The position numbers were made by a program, and so were the translations under genes. Positions 45,284 through 56,670 of a stretch of 64,000 nt of DNA are shown here, in pieces (the stretch's first letter is position 1; each line of letters begins with the position of its first letter). The notes under the pieces are model-generated. The model was not told where the DNA came from. It was given only the letters and a program-made list of their open reading frames with translations, and searched no databases. This DNA comes from Lunularia cruciata (Eukaryota > Streptophyta > Marchantiopsida > Lunulariales > Lunulariaceae), in the NCBI GenBank assembly GCA_948567375.1, contig OX419757.1:53506001-53570000 (forward strand), read 5' to 3'.

Positions 45284-46928
45284 TACAATGATATCATAGT
45301 AGGTGTTTTAATCCAAGTGAGTGGATCACCACTCTTGGAGGAACACAAGCTATTGACATTGAGTAATTTCCATGGGAGAAAAAGTAATGCAATAAATAGA
45401 TTAGGGTGTTGGGAGAGAGAATGAGATAGATAATATTGGAGAGCAATTTCTTGCACCTCACTTTCCTTTCTTGAATCCATTCCATACCAAGATTATATAG
45501 ATCTAGTGCGAGCAAGTGAGAGTATATTGTTTTATCATTTTGGAGTGGAGTTCATGAACATAGTTATGAATTTGCCAAACCCTATGATTCTACTTATAGT
45601 GATATATAATAGAGAGTAGAATTTGACAATTTAAGTTCTATTATGATGCAATGGATCTGAATATACCAAATCCTTTCTCTATCAACACTCAAGTAGAAAT
45701 CCATTATATCAACACTCAAGTAGTAATCCATTATGTAGTTAGACCAAAAGTGATGTTTAGGGATTTCATAATCCACAATTTTGGTGAGGAATATTATCAA
45801 TGAGTTATAGCTTCTAGGGTCCCAATAGTAGGCCCAATTGTCTGTGGCCCCTCCCAAATGACCGTATGAACTCTTTATTGAAGTAGGAAGTATCAATTGT
45901 GCATATGTTGTGTGTACAAATCATTGAGCCACAATTGCAAGGAATGTTGAATGAATTCAAGTCAATCAAAATGACAATGGAGGTATTAAAATGTCAAATA
46001 CATACCTTCAGGAATGGTCATATAGTGCAAGAAAGATAATCATCCTAAAATGCAATAATAATGGCCAAAGTACATGGAGAGTCACTCATGATGATTACAC
46101 CAATCCCTATCAATAATGAGATCACATTGTTATTATGGATGAAGAAGACATGCAACATTGAGCTTTACAAGGAAAGATGTGCCAAATGAGTAATAGAAAA
46201 TTGGATCTCAAGAATGAATTGATGCTTGTGATTATTCACAATAGAGATCATCAATCATTTCACAAGCATTTTTTCATGTGTGTACTTGATCAATAAAGCT
46301 CTCATATGTTACAATGCTTGGAAACAATCAATGTTGGTGGAAGGAAGAGAGATCACTTGGATAGCAATGCAAGAAGTGCTAATAAAGAATCTTTAATCCA
46401 TAGATTTTGTGCATATGGCTCAAACCCAACTATGGAATTGAAGCAAAAGATTACCATACAAGCATACATGGAACCATTTCTTGATTTGCAAGTTGTGATA
46501 ACCAATATGAGCACAATAGAAGCTTTGGACAATTTCAAATGAGGGTTAAAAGATCAAATTGGCCAAGAGGTAATGGTACAAAATCCTTGCATCATTTTTG
46601 AAGCCATTATGTGTGCTTAAAGAATACCACAAGCACTTGGAGGAGGTGAAGGAGTAGTCTTAACGCAACACTTTTGGGCTAAAATACTACATGTTGGTAT
46701 ACCAATGCCTATGGAATTGAGCAACATTTATTTTCAAGACCAAGAAGCATAATTGCTCCAAGAAGAATGGGATTGGGCTGAAGAAAAGAGAGACAGAGTC
46801 CCACAAGGAGAAAGGGCTTGAGCAAAACAATGACATTGTTACAATTGTGGCCGAGTTAGGCACATACCCATCAATTATTATGCTTGCCTTCCTAAGAGCC
46901 CTTGGCCTCCATACAAGCAACCTTTGAC
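45284..46928 (+). pseudogene. Decayed gypsy leader and gag, duplicate
   Basis: Duplicate of 22640-24284, with the gag-like 78-codon frame at 46306-46542 and the degenerate zinc knuckle at about 46837-46878. Confidence 0.65.
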
Positions 46929-47599
46929 TATGATCCCTTCTATGTCTCACTTTGTGAACCTCTAATGGCAATTAGGGTATTGCACCATGGACTAAGAAGG
47001 CAAAGAACAAACAATCCATCACACTCCTCCAAGGCATCTCCAAGGTTCAAGCATTGCATACTAAAGAAGTCAATGAGAGAGAGACAATAACAAATGAAAG
47101 GATGATGAGTACCTCCTTACCCCTAGTTTATGTACTTGTGAAAAAGTTACACACCAAAGTTATTAATTAATGGGGTAACTCAAGTTACTAGGCTAAAAGT
47201 CAAATAAAATCTTAAGGAATATCCAAGCATATCGGAATAATCCCATGAGTAGATGGTCTTATCTTCTTCTACCAACTAAGTCCAAGATTCTTTCACATGG
47301 GTTATCCTTGGATTATAGAAAATATCCGCACCAACAAAGCTTGTGGGCCTAAGAGTTCTCACCTATTTCCTCAAAGTCAAATAACTAGGAATAATACCAA
47401 GTCAATACATTAGAAGATAAAATAGTAATGCTCATGCTTTTCCTTTCTTGTAGAATATGATCACCTTTATTTTGAACTCTAGCTAATCATGACTAATGTA
47501 AAATCTTAACTAACTCCATATAGATAATATTTCTCCACTACTTGCAATACTAAACTTTATTCTCTATAGAATATGTATGCATTAATGGATGTTATAACA
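46929..47599 (-). repeat. Degenerate gypsy B solo LTR, duplicate
   Basis: Duplicate of 24285-24955. Confidence 0.8.
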
Positions 47600-48260
47600 C
47601 AACTTGGAAAGAGAAATTGAAGAGGAAGATGTTAAAATCATATTTGAAAATCAAGAACACCAATAAATGTACCTTACTGACTCAATGGAAAGAAGTAAAA
47701 GTGGAAGGAGTAAGAGGACGAGTATGCAAAGGTTGAGAAAGACAAATGCACAATTGGTTGTGGCAATAGAGTACAAGAAGACAATCAAATGAGAGTATTG
47801 ATAGACCTTCAAGCACCCAAGAATTTCTTGTCTTGCTCTATAGCTCTATATTGCAATAAGGTTGAAAATGGAACTAAAGAAAGATGAGAACAAAGAAGTA
47901 TAGTTAACTAATGATCAAACACAAAAGATTAAGTTGTTACTTAGAAAGATAATCATCAAACATAAAAGATTAAGTTATTACTCAGAAAGATAATATTTTT
48001 TAGGAAATTATTAAGAAGAAATTGAATGAAAAATAATATAATTAATTTGATATTAAATTATTTTAGATATACAATGGATAGAGCACTGCTATCTCACAAT
48101 AGATTGGAGAAGGAAATAGTGAGAACTAACCCGAGATTTGATAAATTATCAGCTTAGATAATACATTCATCATTTCATGTTACAAGACTGGCAGATAATA
48201 CAAATTATTAATACATATCATCTCATATTAATAGATTTGTAATAAGAGAAATCTTGCATA
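47600..48260. other. Unassigned AT-rich spacer, duplicate
   Basis: Duplicate of 24956-25616; no recognised feature. Confidence 0.35.
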
Positions 48261-48583
48261 AGTATTGTTATGCTTGGATTGTTATCAATGATGATTGGTC
48301 AAGGGCAAAAGCAAACATAACTTATGCTTGTCATTTGTCTAGAAGTTCAAGTGAATGACAATGATGGACCTGTTTATAATGTATATATGTGTGTGCAATG
48401 AGAAATAAAGTTCTTGAAGGCTGGTGTGAGCCAATTTCAGCCATGGAGGTAGCTTCCATGACAGGGAGTGGACCACATTATTTCCTATTAGTCCTCTAAT
48501 TTCTGTTTAATATGGTTTGTGAGGTGCTATTGTGAGAGGTCCTAAGGACTGTGTTTTTTCTAACAATTGGTATTAGAACTTAG

Positions 48584-51500
48584 TTGGTCCTAAAGAGGGG
48601 CTTGAGATCTGAGGGTGCAATGAAGAGGGTCAAGAAGCAAGTCCACAGCAAAGCAATGGCAAGGGTGATATCCAAATCAAATGCTAAATTTGCAGTGGAG
48701 AAGTTTGATGGAAAAAACAATTTTGGACTTTGGCAAATGAAGATGAAGGACCTTCTTGTCCAACAAGGACTACATAGAGCACTGAAGAAAAAATAGGAGG
48801 AAAAAATTAATGAGGATGAAGAAGATGCAGATGCAGATCTCAAAGCTATTAGCACTATTCGGTTGAACCTTGCTGATGAAGTGCTATACAATGTTATGAA
48901 TGAGGAATATGCACCAAAATAGAGAATCTTTATATGACCAAGTCATTGACAAATAGATTGTGTCTTAAGCAGAAGTTGTATATGTTGCGGATGAAGGAAG
49001 GCCAAAGTATTATGGAGCACCTCAATGCTTTTCAACAAAATCATTTATGATTTGATGAGTATAGAAGTCAAGTTAGAAGAGGAGGATAAGGCAATGTTGT
49101 TATTGACTTCACTTTCTCTTTCATATGAGCATCTGGTCACAACTCTTCTATATGGAAAGGATAATATAACTGTGAGGAGGTTACTTCAGCATTATTGTCC
49201 AATGAGATGTGAAAAAAACCCAACCAAGAAGAGACAAATATAGAGGCTTTATTTATCAAAGGAAGGACAAGAGAGAGAGATCAGATCAGGAGGAAATCAA
49301 GATCCAAGTCTAGAACAGGAGGTTTCAAAGGCCAATTCTGGATTTGTGGGAAGGTTGGACATTTCAAGAAGGATTGTAACAACAAGAGGCATGAGTCCAA
49401 TAAGGATAAAGGTCAACTTTCAAATCAAGCAAGTATTGCTGAGTCATTTGGTATTGTGGATGATGTTCTATGTGCTACCCAAGACAAAGATAAATTTTAG
49501 GAGTCATGGATATTGGAGTCAGGTTGCTCTTATCATATGTGTTCAAATAAGGAGTGGTTTCATGAGTACAAACCATTCAATGGAGGATCTGTAATAATGG
49601 AGAACAACATGGCTTACAGAGCTATTGTCATTGGTACAATATGCATTAAGATGTTTGACTGGAGGATCTGTAATAATGGGGAGCAACATGGCTTGCAGAG
49701 CTATTGTCAATCGTACAATATGCATTAAGATGTTTGATGGTATTGTGAGGACTCTTGCTTATGTGAGGCATGTTCCTAAGTTAAGGAAGAATTTGATATC
49801 ACTAGGCACTTTGGACTCAAATGGTTGGAGGTGGGGAGCAAAAAAGGGAACACTTAAGGTATCAAAAGGAGCATTGGTTGTAATGAAGAGCAAGAAGAAA
49901 GGAAATCTTTATGAGCTTGTTTGAGAGACCATCACTCGAGGAGTGGCAACTATTTCAGAAAATGAAGATCCCAAAGATCTTACTCAATTATGGCACCTAT
50001 GTTTGGGTCATATGAATGAAAGAGGTCTAAGTGAATTGTCCAAGCAACAACTTCTGAAGGGCCTTAAAAGTTGTAAGTTAAAATTATGTGAGCATTGTGT
50101 AATAGGAAAGCAACAAAGGGTAAGCTTTTCCACAAGAGTTTATTGCACAATGGGAATTTTAGACTATGTGCATTATGATGTTTGGGGCCTTACACATGTA
50201 GCTTCAAAATCTAGAGCATTGTATTTTGTGTCTTTGGTTGATGATTACTCTAGGAGAGTATGGGTCTACACCATGAAGAAAAAAATCAGAGGTCTTCTCT
50301 ATCTTTAAACAATGGAAGATGATAATGGTGGAGAATACAAATCGGGAGAGTTTGATAGATATTGTAAGAGTGAAGGGATAATTCATCACTTTACAATTCC
50401 GGGTACCCCTCAACAAAATGGTGTGGCAGAGTGGATAAATCATACACTCTTGGGGAAAGCAAGAAGTATGTTAAGCAATGCTGGATTGGAGAAGAGTTTT
50501 TGGGCAGAAGCTGTAAATACAGCTTGTCATTTCGTAAATATTTCTCCCTCTACTGCTATTGAGTGTAAGACACCTATGGAAAAATGGAAAAGTCAGTATG
50601 TTGATTACTCTTCACTTAGAGTGTTTGGATGCATTGCTTATGTTCATATTCAACAAGAACAACAGACAAAGTTAGATCCCAAATCTAGAAAATGTATATT
50701 CTTGGGATATGAGACGGATACAAAGGGATATGGATTATGGGATCCAGAAAGGTTTTGTCTTGTTGTGAGTAGGGATGTATTTTTTGATGAGAAGAGTAAT
50801 ATGGAGACTATTACTATAGCGGAAGAAAAGAAAAAACAAATTCAATCAGATTTTGTCAAGATAGATGTTGATCTTGGAAATGAAGAAAAATCACCTCTTG
50901 TAGATCCACCAAGTGAACCATTAGAAGAGCAAAGTCCAGAAATGATTCATAAATGTAGGTATCCAAATAGGGATAGGAGGTCTCCAAAGGGATTTGATGA
51001 TTCATTTATAGCTTATGCTCTTCTTACGGAGAATGGTGAGCCTTCTTCATATGAAGAGGCAATGCAAGATCAAGAGTGTCAAAAGTGGCATTCTGCAATG
51101 GAAGAGGAGATGAAGACTTTGGCCAAAACCAAACTTGGAGACTTGAAAAATTTTCTACAGGGAAGAAGGTAGTTGATTGCAAATGGATATTCCAAAAGAA
51201 GGAAGGACTTCCAAAATAGGTGGAGATTTATACAAAGCAAGGCTTGTAGCAAAGGGTTATAGCCAAAAAGAAGGTATTGACTTCAATGAGATTTTTCAAT
51301 GAGTGGTAAAAATCTCTTCAATTCGTGCACTATTGGCAATAGTTGCATTGCATAACTTGGAGTTGGAGCAACTAGATATTACAACTGCTTTTTTAATGGA
51401 GAATTGGAGGATGAGATTTACATGCATCAACCTGAAGGTTTTGTGGTATCAAGGAATCAGAACTTGGTTTGTAGGTTACAAAAGTTTTTATATGGACTAA

Positions 51501-52554
51501 AGCAAAATCCAAGACTTTGGTACATGAAATTTGATACTTTCATGTTGAAGTATGGATATAACTGAAGTGAATTAGATTGTTGTGTCTACCCTCAAGAAGC
51601 TACATAGATCTAGTGTATTTGATTTAATCATCTTGGTATGATATGTGGATGATATGTTGATTGCTATGGAGGATATGGTTGAGGTGGAGAAATTGAAAGC
51701 ACAACTTGGTGAGGAGTTTGATATAAAGAACTTGGGTTCTTCAAAGAGGGTGCTTGGGATTGAAATCCACAGGGACAGGACCAAGGGAAAGTTATGGATA
51801 TCTCAAAGGAGATATTTGGAAAAATTACTTGTTCAGTTTGGCATGGAGAATGCAAAACCAGTGAGTACTCCAATGGCAAGTCATTTCAAGATATCATTGG
51901 AGCAATGTCCATCAAATGAAGAGGAGAGAATAGTAATATCAAATATTACTTATGCTAGTGTTGTTGGGAGTTTAATGTATGCTATGGTCTGCATTAGACC
52001 AGACATCTCATATGCTGTGAGTATGGTGAGTAGATACATGGCAAATCCAGTGAAACAACATTGGGAAGTTGTGAAGTTGATATTTTGTACTTGAAAGGGA
52101 CTATAACTATTGGCATTACCTTTGATGTGGATAAGGACCAAGAAGGAGGAATTATAGGGTATGTAGATTCTGACTTCGCCGGGACTTGGATAAGAGAAGG
52201 TCTACAATAGGATTTGTTTTTACACTTGTTGGTCGTGCATTAAGTTGGAGGTCTACTCTCCAATCTACAGCTTCTCTTTCTACTACAGAGGCAAAATATA
52301 TGGCAACAATTGAGGACTCCAAGGAGGCAATATGGCTACAAAAATTAGCCAAGGATATAGGACTACCTAACATGAAGTCCACACTTTTTTGTGATAGCCA
52401 AAGCGCTTTTCACTTGGCCAAAAATCAAGTATATCATTCAAGGACAAAGCATATTGGTGTGAGACATCATTTTATCAAAGAAGCTGCGATAAATGGTGAG
52501 ATCAATTTGCAAAAGATTTGCACAGAGATAAACACAGCTGATATGTTTGACTAA
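48584..52554 (+). pseudogene. Copia gag-pol, complete set of domains but inactivated
   Basis: Domain order: gag (48600-49240), zinc-knuckle relic (about 49340), protease (49500-49920, ESG for DSG), integrase (49943-50770, D in YDVWG, D in DDNGGEY, E in GVAEW), RT (about 51060-51990, YVDDMLIA near 51643-51666) and RNase H (52120-52550, STASLSTTEAKYMA, then CDSQSAFHLAKN and SRTKHIGVRHHFI). Open pieces are 50312-51172, 51645-52094 and 52186-52554. A frameshift near 52172 interrupts the SDFAG-DKRRST motif. It would have encoded the enzymes for copying and integrating the element. RNase H exists only here, not in copy 1. Confidence 0.92.
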
Positions 52555-53204
52555 ACCTGTTCCTGTTGAGAAGTTCAAGTTATGCATGAACTTGCTCAAC
52601 GTTCAATGTTGCTCTTTGGGATGATATGGTGGATACAAGCAAAAGGTGGAGATTGTTATGTTTGGCTTGTTATCAGTGATGACTGGTCAAGGGCAAAAGC
52701 AAACGTAAGTGATTGCAGTTGCTTGTCACTTGTCGAAGAAGTTCAAGTGGATGACAGTGATGGACATGTTTGTTTATTTTTTTATATATATATATATATA
52801 TAATGAGAAATAAAGTTCTTGAAAGGTTGGTGTGCAGCCGGGGTGGTAGCTTCAGGGACGGGGAGTAAACACAGCTGATATGTTTGACTAAACCTGTTCA
52901 ATATTGAGAAGTTCAAGTTATGCATGAACTTGCTCAACGTTCAATGTTGTTCTTTGGGATGATATGGTGGATAGAAGCAAAAGGTGGAGATTGTTATGTT
53001 TGGGTTGTTATCGGTGATGACTGGTCAAGGGCAAAAGCAAACGCAATGATTGCAGTTGCTTGTCACTTGTCTAGAAGTTCAAGTGGATATATATATATGA
53101 GAAATAAAGTTCTCGAAAGTTGGTGTGCAGCCGGGGTGGTAGGTTCAAGCCGGGGTGGTAGGTTCAGGGACGGGGATAATGTGGTTTGTGAGGTGCTATT
53201 GTGA
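52531..53204 (+). repeat. 337-bp tandem duplication at the copia 3' end
   Basis: AACACAGCTGATATGTTTGA occurs at 52531 and 52868. Each unit contains the end of pol, the polypurine tract and the start of the LTR (TGTTATGTTTGG at 52654 and 52992). The first LTR start breaks off at about 52866 in GGGAGT. The second unit has lost part of the LTR middle (TGGATATATATATATGAG in place of a longer stretch). Confidence 0.88.
52783..52802. repeat. (TA)n microsatellite
   Basis: Run of TATATATATATATATATATA in the first, partial copia LTR. Confidence 0.9.
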
Positions 53205-53233
53205 GAGGTTCTAGGGACTGTGTTTTTCTAACA
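52992..53233 (+). repeat. Copia 3' LTR
   Basis: 242 bp, TGTTATG to CTAACA. It is shorter than the 300-bp 5' LTR through internal deletion, and contains a short tandem GCCGGGGTGGTAGGTTCA repeat at about 53130-53166. Followed by AGTAT. Confidence 0.88.
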
Positions 53234-53239
53234 AGTATC

Positions 53240-53482
53240 TTTTAGTGCTCGTGTGTTTTGTAATTCATATGGAGATTTGCATCGGTTTCACCAGGACAGT
53301 TTTCACCGTACATTACACCAATTCTAGAAAACTCTCGCAAAATTGCAATGATAAGATAGAACAGAACAAGTACAGCAACTTGTGATGTGAAGAGGAGACC
53401 ATTGTTTCAAAGTTTTGTATATATAGGAAAAATTAGTCTTGAATTTGGATCCGGGAGATGCAGCGACAAAATTCAATCATTT
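53240..53482. other. Unique flank of the copia insertion
   Basis: Low-copy sequence with no recognised feature. It was contiguous with the sequence left of 25617/48261 before the copia element landed. Confidence 0.4.
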
Positions 53483-53535
53483 TCAAAGGTAGAACAATAG
53501 CTTATGCTCTTTTAGACAAATACGTCGCCACTCAC

Positions 53536-53949
53536 CTTGATTTCGCTTCTTCTCGCTTATTCGGCACTCTGGCTCACGTGATTGTTCAGAACCACTGGAA
53601 ATCCCGGACTCGAGCCCATAGCTGGTGATCAAACTGAGAATTGGATACGTCACTCCCTTACTAATCCTTGTTGGTCGATATTTCTGGTTGAGGTTCATCG
53701 AGATGATCCGTTTTGTACGCGATATCGCTCTTCACAACATCTTCTGTAGCAGTCCCAGAAGCCGGGGCCTTCTTGGATCCTTCTTCGTCTACGCTCTTGG
53801 GCAATTTCCACTTCGTGAAGGATCTCCTCTTTCACATTGTGATGAGGGTCGGCGTGGATCAGCTTTTCCTCGGCCTTGATCATATGCTGCATACTCTTGC
53901 TCTGAGATTCTGAAGCCACCGCTGGAACAGACGCCCAACCGTCCGTCAA
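53536..53949 (-). CDS. Possible minus-strand exon(s) of an unidentified gene
   Basis: The base composition is less AT-rich than in the surrounding repeats. Open minus-strand frames are 53949-53695 (charged; MIKAEEKLIHADPHHNVKEE, then a run of Arg) and 53698-53483. Another frame gives a Glu/Asp-rich tail, DHLDEPQPEISTNKD, ending near 53663. A good splice donor, CAAG/GTGAGT, lies on the minus strand with the exon edge at 53536. The frames conflict and no start or acceptor is certain, so the exon structure is unresolved and no family is recognised. Confidence 0.25.
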
Positions 53950-54704
53950 CTGATCGATAAGCTATTTGATGACACATATATCTGGAAATTCGAAGAGGGA
54001 TGCGTAAGCTCTTGGAGATAAACTGACGAATAATCCGTGATGATGAAGACGTCAGCAATAGACAAAAGAAGTGACGCTGGACATATATGCGCGTGTATCT
54101 TCCATGAAGTAGCACTGATGACTATGAGTGTCATGGCAACTTGGCATAATGCGATCGATGAGCCAACGCCTTCATGTTTGTTATCATGTCCTTTGCCAGA
54201 ATAGGATGCGGTCATGAGCTATTTCTACATGTAATTGGGAAACAATTGCCTTCGTTTCAACGCGGAATTCAAGTTTTGCTGTCCATGGCGGCGAAGTTCG
54301 GATTGCAATCGAATTGTGATTGTGTAAGTACTACTGATCTGGCGCTCTCTACGTGACCATCTCGGATTCGAAGGAAAGAGTAATCACAGTGCAATCGCCT
54401 CTTGGCATCACACATGCTTCAGTTCAATTTACTTGTAACTTTGTTGCGTTTATGAAGCTCCAGTCCAGTAAGCGAGGTTAAGTCTAGAAATCAAATGCCG
54501 CAGTATAAAAAATAAACGATGGAGATGACCGTACAGATTTGACAGTTCTAGTCGGGGAACTGTGCATAATTTTAAATTTACAGTATAATTATGCTTCAAC
54601 AATGACTCTCAACGTATTCTCAACAATGACTCAACATCCTGGATTGCGAATGGCAAGGAGTTAGATCTTCTCGACATATTCAACGACCCACCTCGGCGAC
54701 TTGA

Positions 54705-54998
54705 ATGTGGAGGAACTCAACTTCGTACACAGTACTCCTGGACTCAGTTCCAGATCTACTGGAACGAAAGTTACAAGTAGTTTGTTTGCGAAGGCATCTA
54801 CTGCAGGTCTCCGGATTGAGTGTGTTGGATTTCGTTACTTTGTTAGAAACTGGTCTCAATTTGATCAAGAATCTGTACACCGTATACGAGCTAGAAACGC
54901 AACTGCATACCGTGAGGCCGTGTTCCTATTCTGTTAAAGATAGAAGCATTGTGTTCCTAGTGGTGGATAAAAATGCTGAGAGAATTGGAAGAGTCTGA
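54705..54998 (+). CDS. Unidentified open frame (about 97 codons), possible exon relic
   Basis: The frame has leucine-rich spacing (LDSVPDLLERKLQVVCL, then LLQVSGLSVLDFVTLL and NLIKNLYTVYELE), with no stop for about 290 bp. Overlapping frames are open over parts of the same stretch, so coding is not proven. No family recognised. Confidence 0.2.
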   Translation: MWRNSTSYTVLLDSVPDLLERKLQVVCLRRHLLQVSGLSVLDFVTLLETGLNLIKNLYTVYELETQLHTVRPCSYSVKDRSIVFLVVDKNAERIGRV

Positions 54999-56670
54999 TA
55001 ATATTTAAAATACCAGCTGACGCCAGTTGAAGAGGTGAAAAGTGAACCTTCTGTAGTTATAGCACCACTGCACTTGTTGCCACCAAGCAAAAGAGCTAAG
55101 TCATGCCAGTAAATCTTCACGATAGCTGTTTCGCATCAATCGTTGTTCGAAGCTCAAGCGAAATGGTAGTGATCTACGATGATCTTTGCTCTGATACAAA
55201 ATCTTCGTGCCTCATGGTTCATTCTAGCCCCCACAATATGCAAGTACAGCCTTTGAGCATAATTATTGAAGCGAGGACTACCATGTCCTGCATGCGATCA
55301 ATTGATAGTAAAACACTCATAGAACAAATCATGCAGTGTGGCCTAGTACACCATCACTGCATCCATTGTGCGGTGATCTAGGGGGATGAAGTGTGTGTTA
55401 GTCATGTTTGCCATCATATTGGACAATTTCTGTGTTTTACACAGTTATGACGATTCTACATCTACGTAAGTATCCTGCTTCGCCAGTTTTAGCTAGCTTG
55501 ACGTGGTTTAGACATGTCCACATATTGAAGACGTGGATCTTCCTATTCTCAACGAGCTGGTAGATCCCAGTATTACTGACAGGAAAATAAAATTGGCTAC
55601 TCCTTTCCAGGTTCCAAGGAGCCCTGTTCTCCGTTCATTCCCGAGGTCTTTAAGGACTACACTCATTAAAGCTCGTCAAAAGAAAATGAGGAATCAAAGA
55701 GATCGATCGTCTCTTTTGTGTTCTAATCAAAGGTGGGCCCTGGCTTAAAGTCTAGTAGGGTAATCGAAGAAAAGCCCAAGCTATGAGCTTAGACTATCCA
55801 GGTGTGAGAGGAACTTTTAAATCCTTTTCTATGCCATGAACTCGACAAAAGTACTCGTAATGGTGTACTGCATGCATGGATACAGGATCAGCTTCGTTAC
55901 ATTTCATGTGGTTACTGGTAGCAGAATGAGCAGATGTCAGATATTTCGGGTGTGAAAACCATCTACAATTGCCGTAGAACTCGAAGATGATGTTATTTCT
56001 AACATTCTAGAAGCCCAGTACCTTGATCTGCTGTGGAACAGAGTATTTGGGACCTGTTATTTTGGAACGCTCGAAAGTGAGTTGCCATGAAACTTTGGCA
56101 TGTCACTGTTCTAGCTACGAAATGTCAAGCACGCTCGTGATCAAAACATGTGCTTCATGGATCCGGAACTTAGGTCCGAATTCTTCTGCACAGTGTCTTC
56201 TGGATATTCAGAGTTCCGTCTTCCTGTGACCGTGGCACTCGGCAGCCAATTTCAGACATATGTTCATTCTAGACTTTTGTCTAGACCATGTCGTCAACTA
56301 CCGTGGTACTGTCGTGCATCTGAGAAATTTTACAACGACGATCACTCTATTTCTTGGCAATTATAATAAATAATGTAATGCCATGGTTATTGGGGTAGGA
56401 AACATCCCAAAGAGATTAATCTTAATTATAAAATGTTACACATTGCTTGATGCTTAAGCGCGTTTCCACAGGTAACTCGCAGAACCCTTTTTCTTGAACT
56501 GAAGATGTGATTCAATTTGAATCTGGTCAAGGGTATGCACACCGGTAATATACAATCTTAATTTAGCCGATGTTTTTGGTGCTTGTAGCACATCGCACAA
56601 ATCCTGTATGACTTATCGCAGCTTCATGATAGTTACCACATTCTATAGATCTAGACAACGATGATAATTA
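54999..56670. other. Low-copy intergenic DNA downstream of the oxidase gene
   Basis: Only short open frames (for example 55103-55381 and 56148-56366, plus strand) without recognisable domains. AATAAATAATG at 56365-56375 is the only polyadenylation-like run on the plus strand. I see no transposon protein here. Confidence 0.4.

Larger units (their letters stand above)
35260..51854. repeat. Direct duplication, copy 2 (16,595 bp)
   Basis: Second copy of 12616-29210 at offset 22,644. Its right edge runs on without a break into the remaining copia sequence, so this copy keeps the original right flank, while copy 1 keeps the original left flank. Confidence 0.97.
48266..53233 (+). mobile_element. 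Ty1/copia element, complete copy (4,968 bp)
   Basis: Flanked by AGTAT on both sides (48261-48265 and 53234-53238). The 5' LTR is 48266-48565, with primer site TGGTATTAGAAC right after it; gag-pol follows, then polypurine tracts (AAAAGGTGGAGAT) and the 3' LTR ending CTAACA. The 3' end carries a 337-bp tandem duplication, so it has one and a half LTR copies. All coding regions are broken. LTR divergence, including indels, is far greater than in gypsy A, so this is an older insertion. Confidence 0.93.

Noticed and set aside
12616-51854. The 16.6-kb repeats as a pair of giant LTRs of one element
   Set aside because: The ends are inside gypsy A pol and copia RT, lack TG..CA termini and primer or polypurine sites, and have no target duplication.
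53536-53949. Naming the 53.7-kb charged frame as a known mitochondrial or photosystem subunit
   Set aside because: No motif supports any named family, and three frames compete.
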